A stretch of DNA of 64,000 nucleotides from Syntrophomonas sp. UBA5314 (GTDB lineage: Bacteria; Bacillota; Syntrophomonadia; Syntrophomonadales; Syntrophomonadaceae). The notes beneath the pieces are model-generated. The model saw nothing but the letters and a program-made list of their open reading frames with translations, was not told the origin of the DNA and made no database searches. The DNA is taken from NCBI GenBank assembly GCA_002410325.1, contig DHRK01000007.1, positions 61,391-125,390 of the forward strand. Direction: 5' to 3'. The translations under genes were made by a program, and so were the position numbers. Positions 34,390 through 43,691 of the stretch are shown here, in pieces (the stretch's first letter is position 1; every line of letters begins with the position of its first letter).

Positions 34390-34411
34390 ACCTCATTAAC
34401 AAAGGTTATTT

Positions 34412-34453
34412 TTTTCTTTCTAAAGTTAGGTTAGCCTAACTTTAGAAAGAAAA
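34412..34453. promoter_or_regulatory. 19-bp perfect palindrome containing DtxR/IdeR-like site
   Basis: Arms TTTTCTTTCTAAAGTTAGG (34412-34430) and its complement (34435-34453) surround TTAG. The core TTAGGTTAGCCTAACTTTA (34426-34444) matches the DtxR/IdeR operator consensus at 17 of 19 bases. In RNA it would form a very stable hairpin in the leader of the DUF2325 gene, but no T tract follows. Confidence 0.55.
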
Positions 34454-34622
34454 TCTGAACTCTATGCAAACGGCGCTCAATCATTGAAAGATTTTATATC
34501 AATCCAAACATTAAAAGCAGCGCTCTATTGCATTTACCCATCGAGGAGAAAATGGATGCTCCCGGGGAGCCTTGGCGGGGCGTCCCTTGAATAAAGAACT
34601 ATACCTAAAGGAGGTTAAGACT

Positions 34623-35846
34623 GTGCATAGATTTACTGCATCCGAGCCAAACCAGGCGGCGCATCCGGCAGATAAAATGAACCGAAAAAGAAAACTTTTG
34701 TGGGAGATACCCAGTGATCTCTTTTGTTCTCTATGCGGCACTTGCCTGGATATGGATGAACAGAGAATGATTTTAAAGAAGCTGAATATTGAATGCAAGG
34801 ATTTATCGGACCATGATATCCATGGACTCATGGTTAAGAGCCTGTACTCTGAAAACAAGCTATCACGCCGCCTGGACAGCCACTTGAATGATAAATACCG
34901 CTACGAATTTTCCCGGTTTGGCGCTTGTGATGATGCCAGTTTCATGGCGGCATGGCGGGAGCATATGAATTCGGGGAATATCTGCGGGCTCTACTGGGTC
35001 GCCCTCACTCACAAGGGCTTGTCAGATCAAACCCAGTATGAGGTGTTTTGCGATGTCCATATGCTGTCTCATCTTAATGGCGGGAAATCTCGCCAGGAAA
35101 AGCGCGACTATGATAGATTGCTGCATTTACAAACCGATTTGTCCGCCAAACTCCAGCAGGAAAAGAAAAAGAGAAAAGAATTGACTAAAGCCTTGGATTC
35201 GGCAGAAAAAACGCGCCGGGATTTGGAAGCCAGGATTCAAAACCTGCTTAAAACCTCGGCCCCAGACCCACATGATTTGGCCAAGGCCAATGATGCCATA
35301 GACATGCTGGCCACTCAAAATCAGCGGCTTAAGGATGAACTGGAACGAAGCGCAGCCGCTTTAAAGGAGTCTTTGCAAACAGCGCAGGATTTTAAAAAGT
35401 TAAAAGCGGAATTGGAATCGGAATTGTGGCTCCAGAAGGAAATCAACCAGCAATTGTTCAGAGAAATTGATACCCTGATCAACAACCAGCAGTGTATAAA
35501 CTGTAAATGTTCCCAAGCCGATTGCTGCTCCAATTTATGCGATAAACGGGTTTTGATTGTAGGAGGGCTGACCAAACTAAGGAGTTTTTATCGCGATGTG
35601 GTCGAAAACCATGGTGCCAGCTTCGAGTATCATGACGGTTATTTAAAATCGGGAGAGAGGGAACTGGAGCAACTGATCAAGAAGTCGGATATTATCCTGT
35701 GTCCGGTAGACTGTAACAGTCACGGCGCCTGTTTGAGCGTAAAGAAGATCTGCAACCGGATTAACAAACCCTATCAAATGCTGGCAAGTTCCAGTTTGAG
35801 CAGTATTTCGCAGGCGTTGGCTGGCGGGACTAAACACGACCAGTAG
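34623..35846 (+). CDS. DUF2325-domain protein with coiled coil and Cys clusters
   Basis: A 407-residue cytosolic protein. The N-terminal part holds C-x2-C-x2-C (FCSLCGTCL near residue 36). A long coiled coil follows (about 160-285), then a second Cys cluster C-x2-C-x-C-x4-CC-x3-C. The C-terminal DUF2325 domain (VLIVGGLTKLRSFYRDVVE to the end) completes it. The Cys clusters could hold metal or an Fe-S centre; function unknown. GTG at 34623 is preferred because AAAGGAGG is 8 bases upstream. The iron-box promoter before it suggests iron control. Confidence 0.8.
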   Translation: MHRFTASEPNQAAHPADKMNRKRKLLWEIPSDLFCSLCGTCLDMDEQRMILKKLNIECKDLSDHDIHGLMVKSLYSENKLSRRLDSHLNDKYRYEFSRFGACDDASFMAAWREHMNSGNICGLYWVALTHKGLSDQTQYEVFCDVHMLSHLNGGKSRQEKRDYDRLLHLQTDLSAKLQQEKKKRKELTKALDSAEKTRRDLEARIQNLLKTSAPDPHDLAKANDAIDMLATQNQRLKDELERSAAALKESLQTAQDFKKLKAELESELWLQKEINQQLFREIDTLINNQQCINCKCSQADCCSNLCDKRVLIVGGLTKLRSFYRDVVENHGASFEYHDGYLKSGERELEQLIKKSDIILCPVDCNSHGACLSVKKICNRINKPYQMLASSSLSSISQALAGGTKHDQ

Positions 35847-35894
35847 AATCTTTGCATCAACCGGATTAATTTACAATGTAGAGAAGGAATACTA

Positions 35895-36323
35895 ATGGAT
35901 ATCACTTTTTTAAAATCGTATTTACATAAGAAAGGTTATCGCATTACCAACCAGCGAATGGCGGTTTTAAATGCTATCATACAGGCTGAAAACAAGCATT
36001 TGAATGCCAGTGAGATTCATGCCCTGGTAAAGAAACAATACCCCGGGTTTGGTCTTGCTACAGTTTACAAAAACTTGCGGGTGCTGGAGCAGGAAGGTTT
36101 GGTAAATAAATTGGACCTGTCCGATAACACCCGGCATTATGAAATAAATCTGAGCGAGCCGCACTGCCATTTGCTTTGTCTCAAATGCGGACATATTGAG
36201 GAATTGGGGGATGCTTTTTATAAATCTTTATATGACCTGCTTTGGCATGAAAGCAGGTTTACCATTGAAAAACGGTCTTTAGTATTCTATGGATATTGCA
36301 GCACCTGTAGACTGCAGCTATGA
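35895..36323 (+). CDS. Fur/PerR-family transcriptional regulator
   Basis: A 142-residue metalloregulator. The winged helix (residues 1-85) includes the GFGLATVYKNLRVLEQEGLV recognition segment. The dimerisation domain has HCHLLCLKCGHIEE with CxxC and a second CxxC (CSTC) near the end, which together make the structural zinc site. Whether it senses iron, peroxide or another metal cannot be settled by eye. GAGAAGGAAT precedes ATG 35895. It follows the DUF2325 gene by 48 bases and may share its transcript. Confidence 0.9.
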   Translation: MDITFLKSYLHKKGYRITNQRMAVLNAIIQAENKHLNASEIHALVKKQYPGFGLATVYKNLRVLEQEGLVNKLDLSDNTRHYEINLSEPHCHLLCLKCGHIEELGDAFYKSLYDLLWHESRFTIEKRSLVFYGYCSTCRLQL

Positions 36324-36402
36324 AAGGGCCAAGGAAAGATCCCCCATGAGGAACTGCCATAGAATAGCTTAAGCAGACGATTTTTTAAGTAGAGTTGAAC
36401 TT

Positions 36403-37701
36403 TCAGGCTCTGCATACCTTTACCTGGGCAATCCGTTTTTCTTCTACTTCCTCAATCTTAAAGACCAGGTCGTCGAATTCTATCGAAGGATTATCTTCTT
36501 TGCCCGGTATTCTGCCCAATTGTCCGATTAAAAAGCCGCTTAAGGTATCATATTCTCCGGTGGGAAGTTTAACCTCCAGAAATTCGGCAACGTCGTCCAG
36601 ACTGGCCGTACCTTTAATGACCACCGTGTTCTCATCGATTTTCTTGAAGTCCTCGTCTTCTTCGTCGTACTCGTCAAAGATATTGCCCACTATCTCTTCA
36701 ATCAGGTCTTCAATGGTCACGATACCGGCCGTGCCCCCGTATTCATCAATGACAATAGCTATATGAATATTTTTCTTTTGCAGTTCTCTGAACAGTTCGT
36801 CGGTTCTCTTTGATTCAGGGACAAAATACGGCTGTCTGGTTATGCTTTTTAAATTAAAGCCGTCCCGAGCAGCGTCATCCCTGATCAGATAGATCAAGTC
36901 TTTCGCATACAAGATGCCGACAATATTATCAATTGTGCCCTCATATACCGGTATGCGTGAATACCGCTCGGTTTCTAAAAATGCGGTTACTTCCTGAAGC
37001 TTTGCCTCCACCGGCAGCGCTCCGATATCGATTCTATGAGTCATTATGCTGGCAACCGTCTTGTTATTGAACTCAAAGATATTATTGATCATTAACTTCT
37101 CATATTCATCGATGGCCCCCCGTTCCTCACCCACGTCCACCATCAAGCGGATTTCTTCCTCGGTAACCGTCTCGTCTTGATCATGAGGATCAATGCCCAA
37201 TAACCTTACAAAGAAGTTGGTAGACAGGGTTAATAGCTTTACGAAGGGTGAAGCTATCGCCGATAAAACACGTAAGGGTCCTACCGCAAACATAGCCACG
37301 GGTTCGGCCTTCTTCATAGCCAGCCTTTTGGGAACCAATTCCCCCAGGACCAGGGTAAAGTATGAAAGAGTTATGGTAATTAAAACCACTGAAATCGTTT
37401 TCAGCCAGGTCTCGGGCAGCGGCACGCCGGCAATTTTTATCAGGTTCACCATTTTGCTGGCAAAGGCGTCGGAAGCAAAGGCACTGGCCAGGAATCCCGC
37501 CAGGGTAATGCCGATCTGAATGGTTGCCAAAAAACGGCTCGGTTCATCCAACAGGTTCTTTATAAGCCGGGCCTTTTTATGTCCCGCCTCAGCCATGGCC
37601 CGTATTTTAAAATCATTCAATGAAATCAGTGCAATTTCCGATGCCGCAAAGAAAGCATTCAGTATAATAAGTGTCATTAAAAGCAAAAACTCGGTAAACA
37701 T
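36403..37701 (-). CDS. CNNM/CorC-family membrane protein with CBS domains
   Basis: A 432-residue protein of the HlyC/CorC group. The N-terminal DUF21 (CNNM) domain with four hydrophobic segments (residues 1-190) is followed by a CBS pair (about 205-335) and the C-terminal CorC_HlyC domain. Family members are linked to magnesium or cobalt export. ATG at 37701 with GGAGGG upstream is preferred over the ATG four codons earlier, which overlaps that site. An attenuator-like leader precedes the gene. Confidence 0.88.
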   Translation of the reverse strand: MFTEFLLLMTLIILNAFFAASEIALISLNDFKIRAMAEAGHKKARLIKNLLDEPSRFLATIQIGITLAGFLASAFASDAFASKMVNLIKIAGVPLPETWLKTISVVLITITLSYFTLVLGELVPKRLAMKKAEPVAMFAVGPLRVLSAIASPFVKLLTLSTNFFVRLLGIDPHDQDETVTEEEIRLMVDVGEERGAIDEYEKLMINNIFEFNNKTVASIMTHRIDIGALPVEAKLQEVTAFLETERYSRIPVYEGTIDNIVGILYAKDLIYLIRDDAARDGFNLKSITRQPYFVPESKRTDELFRELQKKNIHIAIVIDEYGGTAGIVTIEDLIEEIVGNIFDEYDEEDEDFKKIDENTVVIKGTASLDDVAEFLEVKLPTGEYDTLSGFLIGQLGRIPGKEDNPSIEFDDLVFKIEEVEEKRIAQVKVCRA

Positions 37702-37870
37702 TTTTCCCTCCATTCACGTCTAAAGAACAAAAAAAGGCACAAAACCCTAAATCAGGTGTTTTATAGCCTCCTGTGAAAGCCGGTACTTAACCGATTTCTC
37801 ATTTTTAACGACATACCAGACTGCACGCTCCTACTTCGATCCTCAGGATTATCGTCCATCCTTAAATCCC
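37702..37870 (-). promoter_or_regulatory. Leader with terminator before CNNM/CorC gene
   Basis: On the minus strand an imperfect stem (AGGC...AAAAC...GTTTT...GCCT, about 37771-37736) is followed by T7, only about 28 bases before the coding start. Upstream is a region with further pairing such as CGAT...TCC/GGA...TCG near 37834-37851. This looks like an attenuated leader, possibly metal-sensing given the product. No known class was recognised (M-box hallmarks are absent). Confidence 0.45.
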
Positions 37871-38083
37871 CCCAATAACTTTTGATTCATAATATTATCA
37901 TATTTAAGCGTCGAAATACATAGCTTTCGCCTGTACTTGCTCCCCCCTCCTTGGAAAAGCAGAGCATTATCTATCATTTAGCCGGGTAAGAGCGCCTATT
38001 GCAATATACCAGGGCGGACCTTTACGACCGTTATTTTATGATACTGTATAATAAACGCAGGTCACTGGAAACGGGGTTGACGA

Positions 38084-39148
38084 TTGAAAATGCTTAAGAC
38101 AGGTATGTATCCTAAGTTTCAGGCAATAATGGCTGCTTTACTATTCGGAGCCAGCGCTCCCCTTGCCAAACTGCTCCTGGGTGATATTCAGCCGGTTATG
38201 CTGGCTGCCCTGTTATATCTGGGCTGTGGCCTGGGTCTTTTAACTCTTAAACTGTTCCAGAAATTTATTACCAAACCGGTCCCCAAAGAAGCGGGCCTTA
38301 GCAGAGCGGATTTTCCCTGGTTGGCAGGCGCCATAATTGCCGGCGGGGTGGCCGCCCCCATCCTGCTAATGCTCAGCCTCAAGAGTACGCCGGCGGCAAC
38401 AGCCTCCCTCCTTCTCAATTTTGAAAGTGTTGCCACCAGCCTGATCGCTCTTTGGGCCTTTAAAGAGGCTCTGGGAAAGCGAATCTGGGCTGCCATAGGT
38501 CTGATTACTCTAGCCAGCATCATTTTGACCTGGGACAGTAATGGAGCCTGGGGACTTTCAATCGGTGCCGCTGGAGTTCTTCTGGCCTGCAGCTTTTGGG
38601 GACTTGACAATAACTTGACGAGAAACATATCAGCTAAAGATCCGCTGTCAATTGTGACCGTAAAAGGAATCGTGGCCGGTTCTGTTTCGCTCTGTATAGC
38701 GTTGTTAACCGGCGGAACCTTTCCCCGGCCCGGAGCATTTTTGGAAGCCTTGGTTTTAGGTTTCTTTAGCTATGGCATCAGCATAATGCTGTTTATCCTG
38801 GCGATGCGCAGCCTGGGCGCAGCCAGAACAAGCGGTTTTTTTGCCTCGGCGCCTTTTATCGGGGCGATCCTATCTTTAGGCTTGTTTAAGGAGTTTCCAC
38901 CAATCACATTTCTCATTGCGCTGCCGTTGATGCTGGTTGGAACGGCTTTGATCCTCTGGGAAGACCATGGCCATTGGCACCGGCATGAAAGGCTGGCCCA
39001 TGAACACCGGCACAGCCATGACGACGGGCATCACAGACATTCCCACAACGAAAGCGGTTCTGAGGAACACTCCCACTGGCATGCCCATGAGGAATTGGAA
39101 CACCAGCACTCCCACATGCCGGATATACATCACCGGCATCCTCATTAA
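38084..39148 (+). CDS. EamA-family transporter with His-rich tail
   Basis: A 354-residue drug/metabolite-superfamily permease. Two EamA repeats give about ten helices over residues 8-288. The last 60 residues are cytosolic or extracytosolic and extremely His-rich (HGHWHRHERLAHEHRHSHDD and more), suggesting a metal-binding tail as in nickel, cobalt or zinc handling. Substrate not determinable. TTG at 38084 has GGGG 7 bases upstream; ATG at 38090 is the alternative. TATAAT at 38047-38052 may be its -10. Confidence 0.82.
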   Translation: MKMLKTGMYPKFQAIMAALLFGASAPLAKLLLGDIQPVMLAALLYLGCGLGLLTLKLFQKFITKPVPKEAGLSRADFPWLAGAIIAGGVAAPILLMLSLKSTPAATASLLLNFESVATSLIALWAFKEALGKRIWAAIGLITLASIILTWDSNGAWGLSIGAAGVLLACSFWGLDNNLTRNISAKDPLSIVTVKGIVAGSVSLCIALLTGGTFPRPGAFLEALVLGFFSYGISIMLFILAMRSLGAARTSGFFASAPFIGAILSLGLFKEFPPITFLIALPLMLVGTALILWEDHGHWHRHERLAHEHRHSHDDGHHRHSHNESGSEEHSHWHAHEELEHQHSHMPDIHHRHPH

Positions 39149-39311
39149 GGTATCTAATTGTCTCCTGAAATAAAGCTAAGCAACAACATGCCACCAGGCT
39201 CGCCTACTATGGTGGGGAATGAGAGGATAAATTGTAACCGTTGCTCCCCGCAGCCGGAAATAGTATTTCCAACTTTCGGGCTTGTTTCTTTATAAGCCGG
39301 TATTGCCAACT

Positions 39312-39947
39312 CTATCTATATCCGCGCCCTATATTCCAGCTATTGTCTTTATGGACGAAATAAATATAAACCGAGAACGCCGTCAGAATCAGCAGGGTAA
39401 TATCCAGGTGGACGTTTAATACGAAAGTGCCGATGGCTCCATAGACAAGACCCATAAATATAGTCAATCCGTATTGCAGCCGGCCCGACCCGCGGTAAAC
39501 GAGCGTCATTAAGCCAAGCGCCGCAAGTAAAGTTGGGGCGGGAATAACCCCCACCGGAGAGAACAATAATCGGGCCGCCCCATCTTTATGCATAAATTCG
39601 GGATACCATAAACCGCATAATATAAACAACAGGGAAACGGTGGTTTGCAGCCGATTGTCGCTTGGTTTCACATCGTTATGGTTTAGAATCAGATGCACAA
39701 AGGCCACTATGCCCAGAAATCCGAAAGTGACTGCATGAAGCGGGTATCCGTATCCAATCCCCCTCATCGTTACCGACACCAGGAGTATCCAGATAGAAGC
39801 CTGGAATACTATTCTTCGCAATGAGGCCTTTTTTACCAGGAACACAGCCAGCAGCGCGGCTAAAATGATCAGGTGCATAGCCAGATTAAGCGTCGGATCC
39901 TCATTGGCTACTGTCTCCAAATACTGTAAAATTGTCGGGGCATTCAT
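39312..39947 (-). CDS. Hypothetical polytopic membrane protein
   Basis: A 211-residue protein with about six predicted helices and short polar loops, ending in a basic tail. No domain recognised. GAGGAGGAAAA lies about 8-10 bases before ATG 39947. The neighbouring genes give no functional hint. Confidence 0.65.
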   Translation of the reverse strand: MNAPTILQYLETVANEDPTLNLAMHLIILAALLAVFLVKKASLRRIVFQASIWILLVSVTMRGIGYGYPLHAVTFGFLGIVAFVHLILNHNDVKPSDNRLQTTVSLLFILCGLWYPEFMHKDGAARLLFSPVGVIPAPTLLAALGLMTLVYRGSGRLQYGLTIFMGLVYGAIGTFVLNVHLDITLLILTAFSVYIYFVHKDNSWNIGRGYR

Positions 39948-40075
39948 CAGGGCTTTTCCTCCTCATTGTGGTCTGCGCCGTTAATTACGAGCGGGTTGGT
40001 AAGCATAGGCAGATTTCCCGTCGCAACTCATATAGCGGGGGTGGGCTCTCCCGGTCTTAAGAAAGCATTCCGGGC

Positions 40076-40411
40076 TCATATTGCTCTCGGTTGACTGAAT
40101 TCCTGTTTTCTAAAAGCGTCTTGTATCAATCCCAACCATTCCAGAGCTTTTTTCAGTTTCTGCTCAGTCTGCTGCAATTCAATGAATTCTTCCTCGATAA
40201 GAGGCTTTTTGATCAGGCTTTTTATGGCTTCATGGACTTCCGATAGCGCATAGGATATCCTCACTTCGGCGTGAACCAGTTCCCGAATAATTAAGGTGGA
40301 GCGGGCCCTCATATAAGAGGAATAGGCATTATTTGCCATAACGACTGCCTTCCGGGTAGTAAAAGAATATCTATCCAATTGTTTTGCTTGATCAGTTATT
40401 ACCGGTTCCAT
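40076..40411 (-). CDS. Hypothetical helical protein
   Basis: A 111-residue soluble protein, almost entirely alpha-helical with coiled-coil character in the second half (EEEFIELQQTEQKLKKALEW). ATG at 40411 has AAAGGA 10 bases upstream; a TTG at 40438 lacks such a site. No family recognised. Confidence 0.5.
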   Translation of the reverse strand: MEPVITDQAKQLDRYSFTTRKAVVMANNAYSSYMRARSTLIIRELVHAEVRISYALSEVHEAIKSLIKKPLIEEEFIELQQTEQKLKKALEWLGLIQDAFRKQEFSQPRAI

Positions 40412-40540
40412 GATCTTATATTCCTTTCCTAAATCCAATTTAAGAATATATATTGCAATATCCGTGCCATAAATGTTCCAGCCCCGTTGTCGCTTGTTTC
40501 CTTTTACGGCAAGTCATTTCTATACAGCGCTTTTTCTCAA

Positions 40541-40567
40541 AAAAATGCAGCTCTAGAGTAGAGCTGC
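40541..40567 (-). terminator. Terminator of the crt-hbd-ech-thl cluster
   Basis: Minus strand: GCAGCTCT pairs with AGAGCTGC around a 5-base loop and is followed by ATTTTTTT. It lies about 180 bases past the thiolase stop and ends the first beta-oxidation operon. Confidence 0.8.
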
Positions 40568-40749
40568 CAGTAATGGACAAAGGTTTCTCCCAAGAAAACG
40601 GATAGCCATCCAATTGGTATGACAATAGTTTGTTTGATGCTTGATATGTATTCGCAAAACCCGCTGTTCAATCCTTTTTATTGGTAATCAGGTGCGATTT
40701 ATATAAAATTAAACCTATCATCCACGTATTTATTGTTTTTACCGCCTAT

Positions 40750-41931
40750 TTACATTTCTACTATCAGGGCGGTTCCCATACCGCCGCCTATGCAAAGAGT
40801 GGCCAGGCCTTTTCTGGCACCCTGTTTCTGCATCTCATAAAGAAGGGTAACCAGAATGCGGCAGCCGGAAGACCCGATCGGGTGGCCCAGGGCAATAGCG
40901 CCGCCGTTTACGTTGACGCGGTCCATAAGTGTTTCAAAACCCAGATCTTTTCCCACTGCCAGCGCCTGGGCGGCGAAGGCTTCGTTGGCTTCAATTAAAT
41001 CCATATCTTCGAGCTTGGCGCCGATTTTGTCCAGTGCCTTACGCACCGCCGGCACCGGCCCTATTCCCATAATGCTAGGATCAACGCCGCCGGAGGCGTA
41101 GCTCAATATTTTGGCCATGGGTTTTATTCCCAGTTTATCGGCTTTATCCCGGGACATCACCACGCAGCAGGCTGCAGCGTCGTTGATCCCGGATGCATTG
41201 CCGGCGGTTACGGTTCCGCCTTTTTTAAAAGCGGGGCCCAGCCTGGCTAACGCTTCAGCTGAAGTTCTTTTAGGATGTTCATCGGTATCGAATACGATAT
41301 CGCCTTTTTTACCGGGGATGACCACCGGAACGATTTCATCTTTAAACCGGCCCGATTCTATAGCGGCTACTGCGTTTACCTGGCTGCGCAGGGCGAAAGC
41401 ATCCTGTTCTTCACGGGAAATATGGTATTGTTCAGCCAGGTTTTCCGCGGTGATTCCCATATGGTAGCCGTTGAAAATATCGGTTAGACCGCCAAACACC
41501 ATTTCATCAATCAGCGTATCGTTGTTCATCCGGTATCCCCAGCGGGCCTTGGGAACGAGGTAAGGAGCCAGGTCCATGTTCTCAGTACCGCCGGCCAGGA
41601 TGATGTCGGCATCGCCTGCTTTGATCATCTGGGCTGCCAGGCTGACCGCTCTTAATCCGGAGCCGCAAACCTTGTTTATAGTGAAAGCGGTTACTTCTTT
41701 GGGAATGCCCGCTTGCATCATGCACTGGCGGGCCACATTCTGTCCCAGTCCGGCCTGCAGCACACAGCCGAACACCACTTCGTCGACCTGTTCACCGCTT
41801 AATCCGGCTCTTTTCAAGGCTTCGGCCATTACGATAGCCCCCAGTTTTACCGAAGAAGTATCTTTCAACGTCCCGCCAAAGGTGCCAATGGGGGTACGGC
41901 AGGCGCTTACTATTACTACGTCTTTTGACAT
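40750..41931 (-). CDS. Acetyl-CoA acetyltransferase (thiolase)
   Basis: A 393-residue biosynthetic-type thiolase with all catalytic elements: nucleophile Cys in NKVCGSGL near residue 88, NEAFA near 317, His in GGAIALGHPIG near 350 and Cys in LCIGGGMG near 379. It cleaves acetoacetyl-CoA to two acetyl-CoA in the degradative direction. ATG at 41931 has AAGGAGG upstream. Last gene of crt-hbd-hydratase-thiolase, and the natural last step after crotonyl-CoA. Confidence 0.95.
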   Translation of the reverse strand: MSKDVVIVSACRTPIGTFGGTLKDTSSVKLGAIVMAEALKRAGLSGEQVDEVVFGCVLQAGLGQNVARQCMMQAGIPKEVTAFTINKVCGSGLRAVSLAAQMIKAGDADIILAGGTENMDLAPYLVPKARWGYRMNNDTLIDEMVFGGLTDIFNGYHMGITAENLAEQYHISREEQDAFALRSQVNAVAAIESGRFKDEIVPVVIPGKKGDIVFDTDEHPKRTSAEALARLGPAFKKGGTVTAGNASGINDAAACCVVMSRDKADKLGIKPMAKILSYASGGVDPSIMGIGPVPAVRKALDKIGAKLEDMDLIEANEAFAAQALAVGKDLGFETLMDRVNVNGGAIALGHPIGSSGCRILVTLLYEMQKQGARKGLATLCIGGGMGTALIVEM

Positions 41932-41963
41932 TTTAGTCCTCCTTAAATTAAAATGATGGAGTT

Positions 41964-42758
41964 TTATTTCCCCTTAAAGGAAGGTTTGCGTTTTTCGAGG
42001 AAGGCTTTCATTCCTTCTTTTTGATCTTCAGTACCATACAACATGCCCCAGGCGTCGACTTCCATCGCCATTCCGGTTTCGATATCGCAACTCCAGGCAC
42101 TATTTATAGCTTTTTTAGCCATTTTCAAGGCAAGCGGCGGTTTGGCTGCAAGCTTTTTAGCCCATTGTTTGGCTGTATCCATAAGTTCCTCCAAGGGCAC
42201 GATCGTATTAATAATGCCGAACTCCAATGCTGTACGGGCGTCTATTATATCTCCTAAAAAGATAATTTCTTTAGCTTTGCAGATGGAAGTACGCTGAACT
42301 AAACGCTGAGTGGCGCCTGCTCCGGGTATAATTCCCACGTTGATTTCAGGTTGAGCAAATTTGGCGTTTTCGGCGGCTACCGATAGATCGCAGAGCAGTA
42401 CGGTTTCCATACCGCCTCCCAGGGCAAATCCAGCAATCGCAGCAATGGTCGGCTTGGGGAAGTTGGCCAGCAATCTCTGCCCGGCTAAAATTCTTTCTGC
42501 ATGTTCTCTGGCCTCAACTACTCCAAATTTTGAAAAGGCCGCCAGATCTCCTCCGGCGCAAAAAACCTGATCTCCTCCCGTGATTATTATCGCTTTAATC
42601 TCTGGATCATCGGCGATACCTGCCAGAATCTCATTGCGTTCATCACTCATTTCCCTGTTCAAAGCGTTCATAGCCTGGGGCCGGTTGAATTGAATAATTG
42701 CTACATCGTAATCAATAGTCAGAAGGATGGTGTTGTACTGTTTCTCCCGGTAAGTCAT
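41964..42758 (-). CDS. Enoyl-CoA hydratase/isomerase family protein
   Basis: A 264-residue crotonase-fold protein. Oxyanion-hole segments GGDLAAFSKF near 65 and ALGGGMETVLLCD near 112 are visible, and GAGATQRLVQRT follows. The first catalytic Glu position is retained (GGGME). It is closely similar to the equal-length paralogue at 61554-62348 and less so to crt next door, so it may have a different chain or substrate preference. ATG at 42758 has AAGGAGG upstream; a longer start at 42791 is not supported. Confidence 0.88.
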   Translation of the reverse strand: MTYREKQYNTILLTIDYDVAIIQFNRPQAMNALNREMSDERNEILAGIADDPEIKAIIITGGDQVFCAGGDLAAFSKFGVVEAREHAERILAGQRLLANFPKPTIAAIAGFALGGGMETVLLCDLSVAAENAKFAQPEINVGIIPGAGATQRLVQRTSICKAKEIIFLGDIIDARTALEFGIINTIVPLEELMDTAKQWAKKLAAKPPLALKMAKKAINSAWSCDIETGMAMEVDAWGMLYGTEDQKEGMKAFLEKRKPSFKGK

Positions 42759-42818
42759 TTTTGTCAACCTCCTTAACAGTCTAACGCCCACAACTTTACA
42801 CTACTATCGATGAGCATT

Positions 42819-43658
42819 TTAATACTTGAATATTCCCTCTCCCGTTTTACGGCCCAGTTTGTTGGCCCGGACCAGCTTAGTGAGTAGCGGACAGGGGCGG
42901 TATTTGGGGTCGCCAAACTCCCTGTACAGGGTTTCCATGATCTTCAGGCAGATGTCCAAACCGATCATGTCAGCCAGGGCCAGGGGGCCCATGGGATGAC
43001 CGGCTCCAAATCTCATCGAGGTGTCAATATCTTCAGCACTGGCCACGCCTTCCATCAAGGTGTACAATCCTTCATTGAGCATGGGAATCAAGAGGCGGTT
43101 GACGACAAAGCCGGGAGCTTCGTTTATTTCCACCGGAGCTTTGCCCATTGTCAACGACAGGTCTTTGATGGTGTTATAGGTGGCATCGCTGGTGTTGGCT
43201 CCGCGGATAACTTCCACCAGCTTCATAGCCGGAACCGGGTTGAAGAAATGCATTCCGATAACTTTGTCGGGCCTGCCGGTGGCGGCGGCAATCTCGGTAA
43301 CGCTCAGGGCGGAAGTGTTGGTCGCCAGGATGCAGTCCGCCTTGCATATGGCATCCAGTTCCTTAAAAATAGACTTCTTGACATCCATCACTTCTAGAGC
43401 TGCTTCAATCACCAGGTCGCAGTCAGCCGCGGCCGTCATGTCAACCGTACCTGAAATTCTGCCCATAACCGCCGTCTTTTCTTCCGCCGTCATTTTGCCT
43501 TTGTCTACGTTTTTGGTTAAGAGCTTGTCGATGCCGGCGATGCCGTTATCAACAAATTCCTGTTTTATATCCCGGACAACTACGGTGAATCCAGCCTGGG
43601 CGGCGGTCTGCACAATACCGGCTCCCATGGTGCCGGCGCCAAGAACCATTATCTTCAT
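42819..43658 (-). CDS. hbd: 3-hydroxybutyryl-CoA dehydrogenase
   Basis: A 279-residue NAD(P)-dependent dehydrogenase. N-terminal dinucleotide motif GAGTMGAGI, catalytic His in GMHFFNPVPAMKLVE, then NRLLIPMLNEG and the C-terminal helical domain with MGPLALADMIGLD. It oxidises 3-hydroxybutyryl-CoA to acetoacetyl-CoA. ATG at 43658 with GGAGG upstream. It sits 33 bases after crt. Confidence 0.95.
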   Translation of the reverse strand: MKIMVLGAGTMGAGIVQTAAQAGFTVVVRDIKQEFVDNGIAGIDKLLTKNVDKGKMTAEEKTAVMGRISGTVDMTAAADCDLVIEAALEVMDVKKSIFKELDAICKADCILATNTSALSVTEIAAATGRPDKVIGMHFFNPVPAMKLVEVIRGANTSDATYNTIKDLSLTMGKAPVEINEAPGFVVNRLLIPMLNEGLYTLMEGVASAEDIDTSMRFGAGHPMGPLALADMIGLDICLKIMETLYREFGDPKYRPCPLLTKLVRANKLGRKTGEGIFKY

Positions 43659-43691
43659 TCCAGGACCTCCTTAAAAATAATCAGAACATTT

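Noticed and set aside
38876..39145. Minus-strand frame opposite the His-rich tail
   Set aside because: It is the complement of repeated His codons (Met/Val-rich) and carries no start signals; a shadow of the EamA gene.
40440..40625. 61-codon minus-strand open frame
   Set aside because: It runs across the terminator at 40541-40567, lacks a ribosome binding site and has no protein-like pattern.
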